Shown piece by piece: positions 62,702 through 62,884 of a DNA stretch of 62,884 nucleotides. The notes below the pieces were generated by a model. That model ran no database searches and was not told where the DNA came from. It saw only the letters and a list, made by a program, of their open reading frames with translations. The first letter of the stretch is position 1. Every line of letters begins with the position of its first letter. The DNA lies in NCBI GenBank assembly GCA_025359065.1, contig JANYHM010000014.1:1-62884 (forward strand), read 5' to 3'. Source of the DNA: Synechococcales cyanobacterium GL140_1_metabinner_5_sub (GTDB taxonomy: Bacteria > Cyanobacteriota > Cyanobacteriia > Cyanobacteriales > Chamaesiphonaceae). Made by a program: the position numbers and the translations under genes.

Positions 62702-62884
62702 GTGTCAACTCAAACCCCAGCCTTAATCAAACCAACCACCAAAGACCAACTCCAACAACAGATCATCTTGATCTTAGATTTTGGTTCCCAGTACTCCGAG
62801 CTGATTGCCCGCCGGATTCGAGAGACTCAAGTTTATTCTGAGGTAATTTCTTATCGCACCACCGCCGAGCAACTGCGGCTTCTT
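62702..62884 (+). CDS. guaA: GMP synthase, N-terminal part (runs off the window)
   Basis: The first 61 codons of GMP synthase, which makes GMP from XMP with ammonia from glutamine. The glutamine amidotransferase domain begins [29 protein letters not shown], the typical GuaA start. The GTG start has a GGAG site 8 bases before it and an unusual 19-residue leader ([19 protein letters not shown]). The 323-base gap upstream (62379-62701) contains only a weak 40-codon frame overlapping this start in another phase. Confidence 0.93.
   Translation, partial: MSTQTPALIKPTTKDQLQQQIILILDFGSQYSELIARRIRETQVYSEVISYRTTAEQLRLL

Noticed and set aside
62604-62726. 40-codon frame overlapping the guaA start
   Set aside because: No family character, no clear ribosome site, and overlap with the well-supported GuaA N-terminus; it could be a leader ORF but nothing supports it.

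Overview
The window is a stretch of cyanobacterial chromosome. The evidence is the gene content (a phylloquinone-pathway menA/menF pair, a CrtR-type beta-carotene hydroxylase, a COP23-domain protein, UPF0367, DUF1350, DUF6761 and TIGR03792 proteins, an RRM RNA-binding protein with a glycine tail, and a natural-amino-acid/LivF-type ATPase) and the very high density of GATCG/GCGATCGC (HIP1-like) words in genes on both strands. I do not assign a genus.

Layout. 1-3.5 kb: a hairpin resembling an IS200/IS605 end, a photolyase/cryptochrome-family gene that lacks the usual Fe-S cysteines, UPF0367 overlapping an ABC ATPase, and a Uma2 endonuclease. 3.5-13.1 kb: a defence island, nearly all on the minus strand, with a type III restriction-modification set in which a DUF1016 nuclease sits between mod and res, a SNF2/RapA-like helicase, a small PD-(D/E)XK-like protein, an orphan DUF433 antitoxin and an unlisted 43-codon ORF. 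13.3-25 kb: CobW GTPase, a GlsB-type membrane protein, DUF1611, bestrophin-menA, menF, a CAP-domain protein, and a four-gene chaperone operon (TPR, J-like protein without HPD, GrpE-like, lidless Hsp70). 25-38.5 kb: DUF1350, BirA, gamma-glutamyltransferase, a hybrid histidine kinase whose GAF keeps two cysteines at cyanobacteriochrome positions, an aminotransferase, an atypical response regulator, BolA-Grx4, GT9, MlaE permease, MntH.

38.7-48.8 kb: two secreted RTX proteins, a GH114-type glycosidase and a 2416-residue multi-domain phosphatase that carries an SdiA-regulated/phytase-like propeller, a lamin-tail domain, a PhoD phosphatase and a DUF839/PhoX domain that interrupts a Calx-beta domain. 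Four TTAA-centred repeats with exact 11-bp period lie upstream of it and look like a Pho box. 48.8-54.7 kb: a transposase-tautomerase chimera fused in frame, an AAG glycosylase, an unlisted 45-residue four-cysteine protein, RRM protein, tRNA-Lys(CTT), COP23, crtR, a LivF-type ATPase.

54.8-62.9 kb: small exported proteins, a STAND/NB-ARC-TPR protein with recently duplicated TPR units and an upstream 10-bp repeat array, toxin-antitoxin debris (a PIN toxin cut to 14 codons, an orphan HigA-like antitoxin), a T4 Rnl1-like RNA ligase, a lipoprotein, a Tat-exported metallophosphoesterase and the 5' end of guaA. All functions are read from sequence motifs; no database search or structure prediction was possible.
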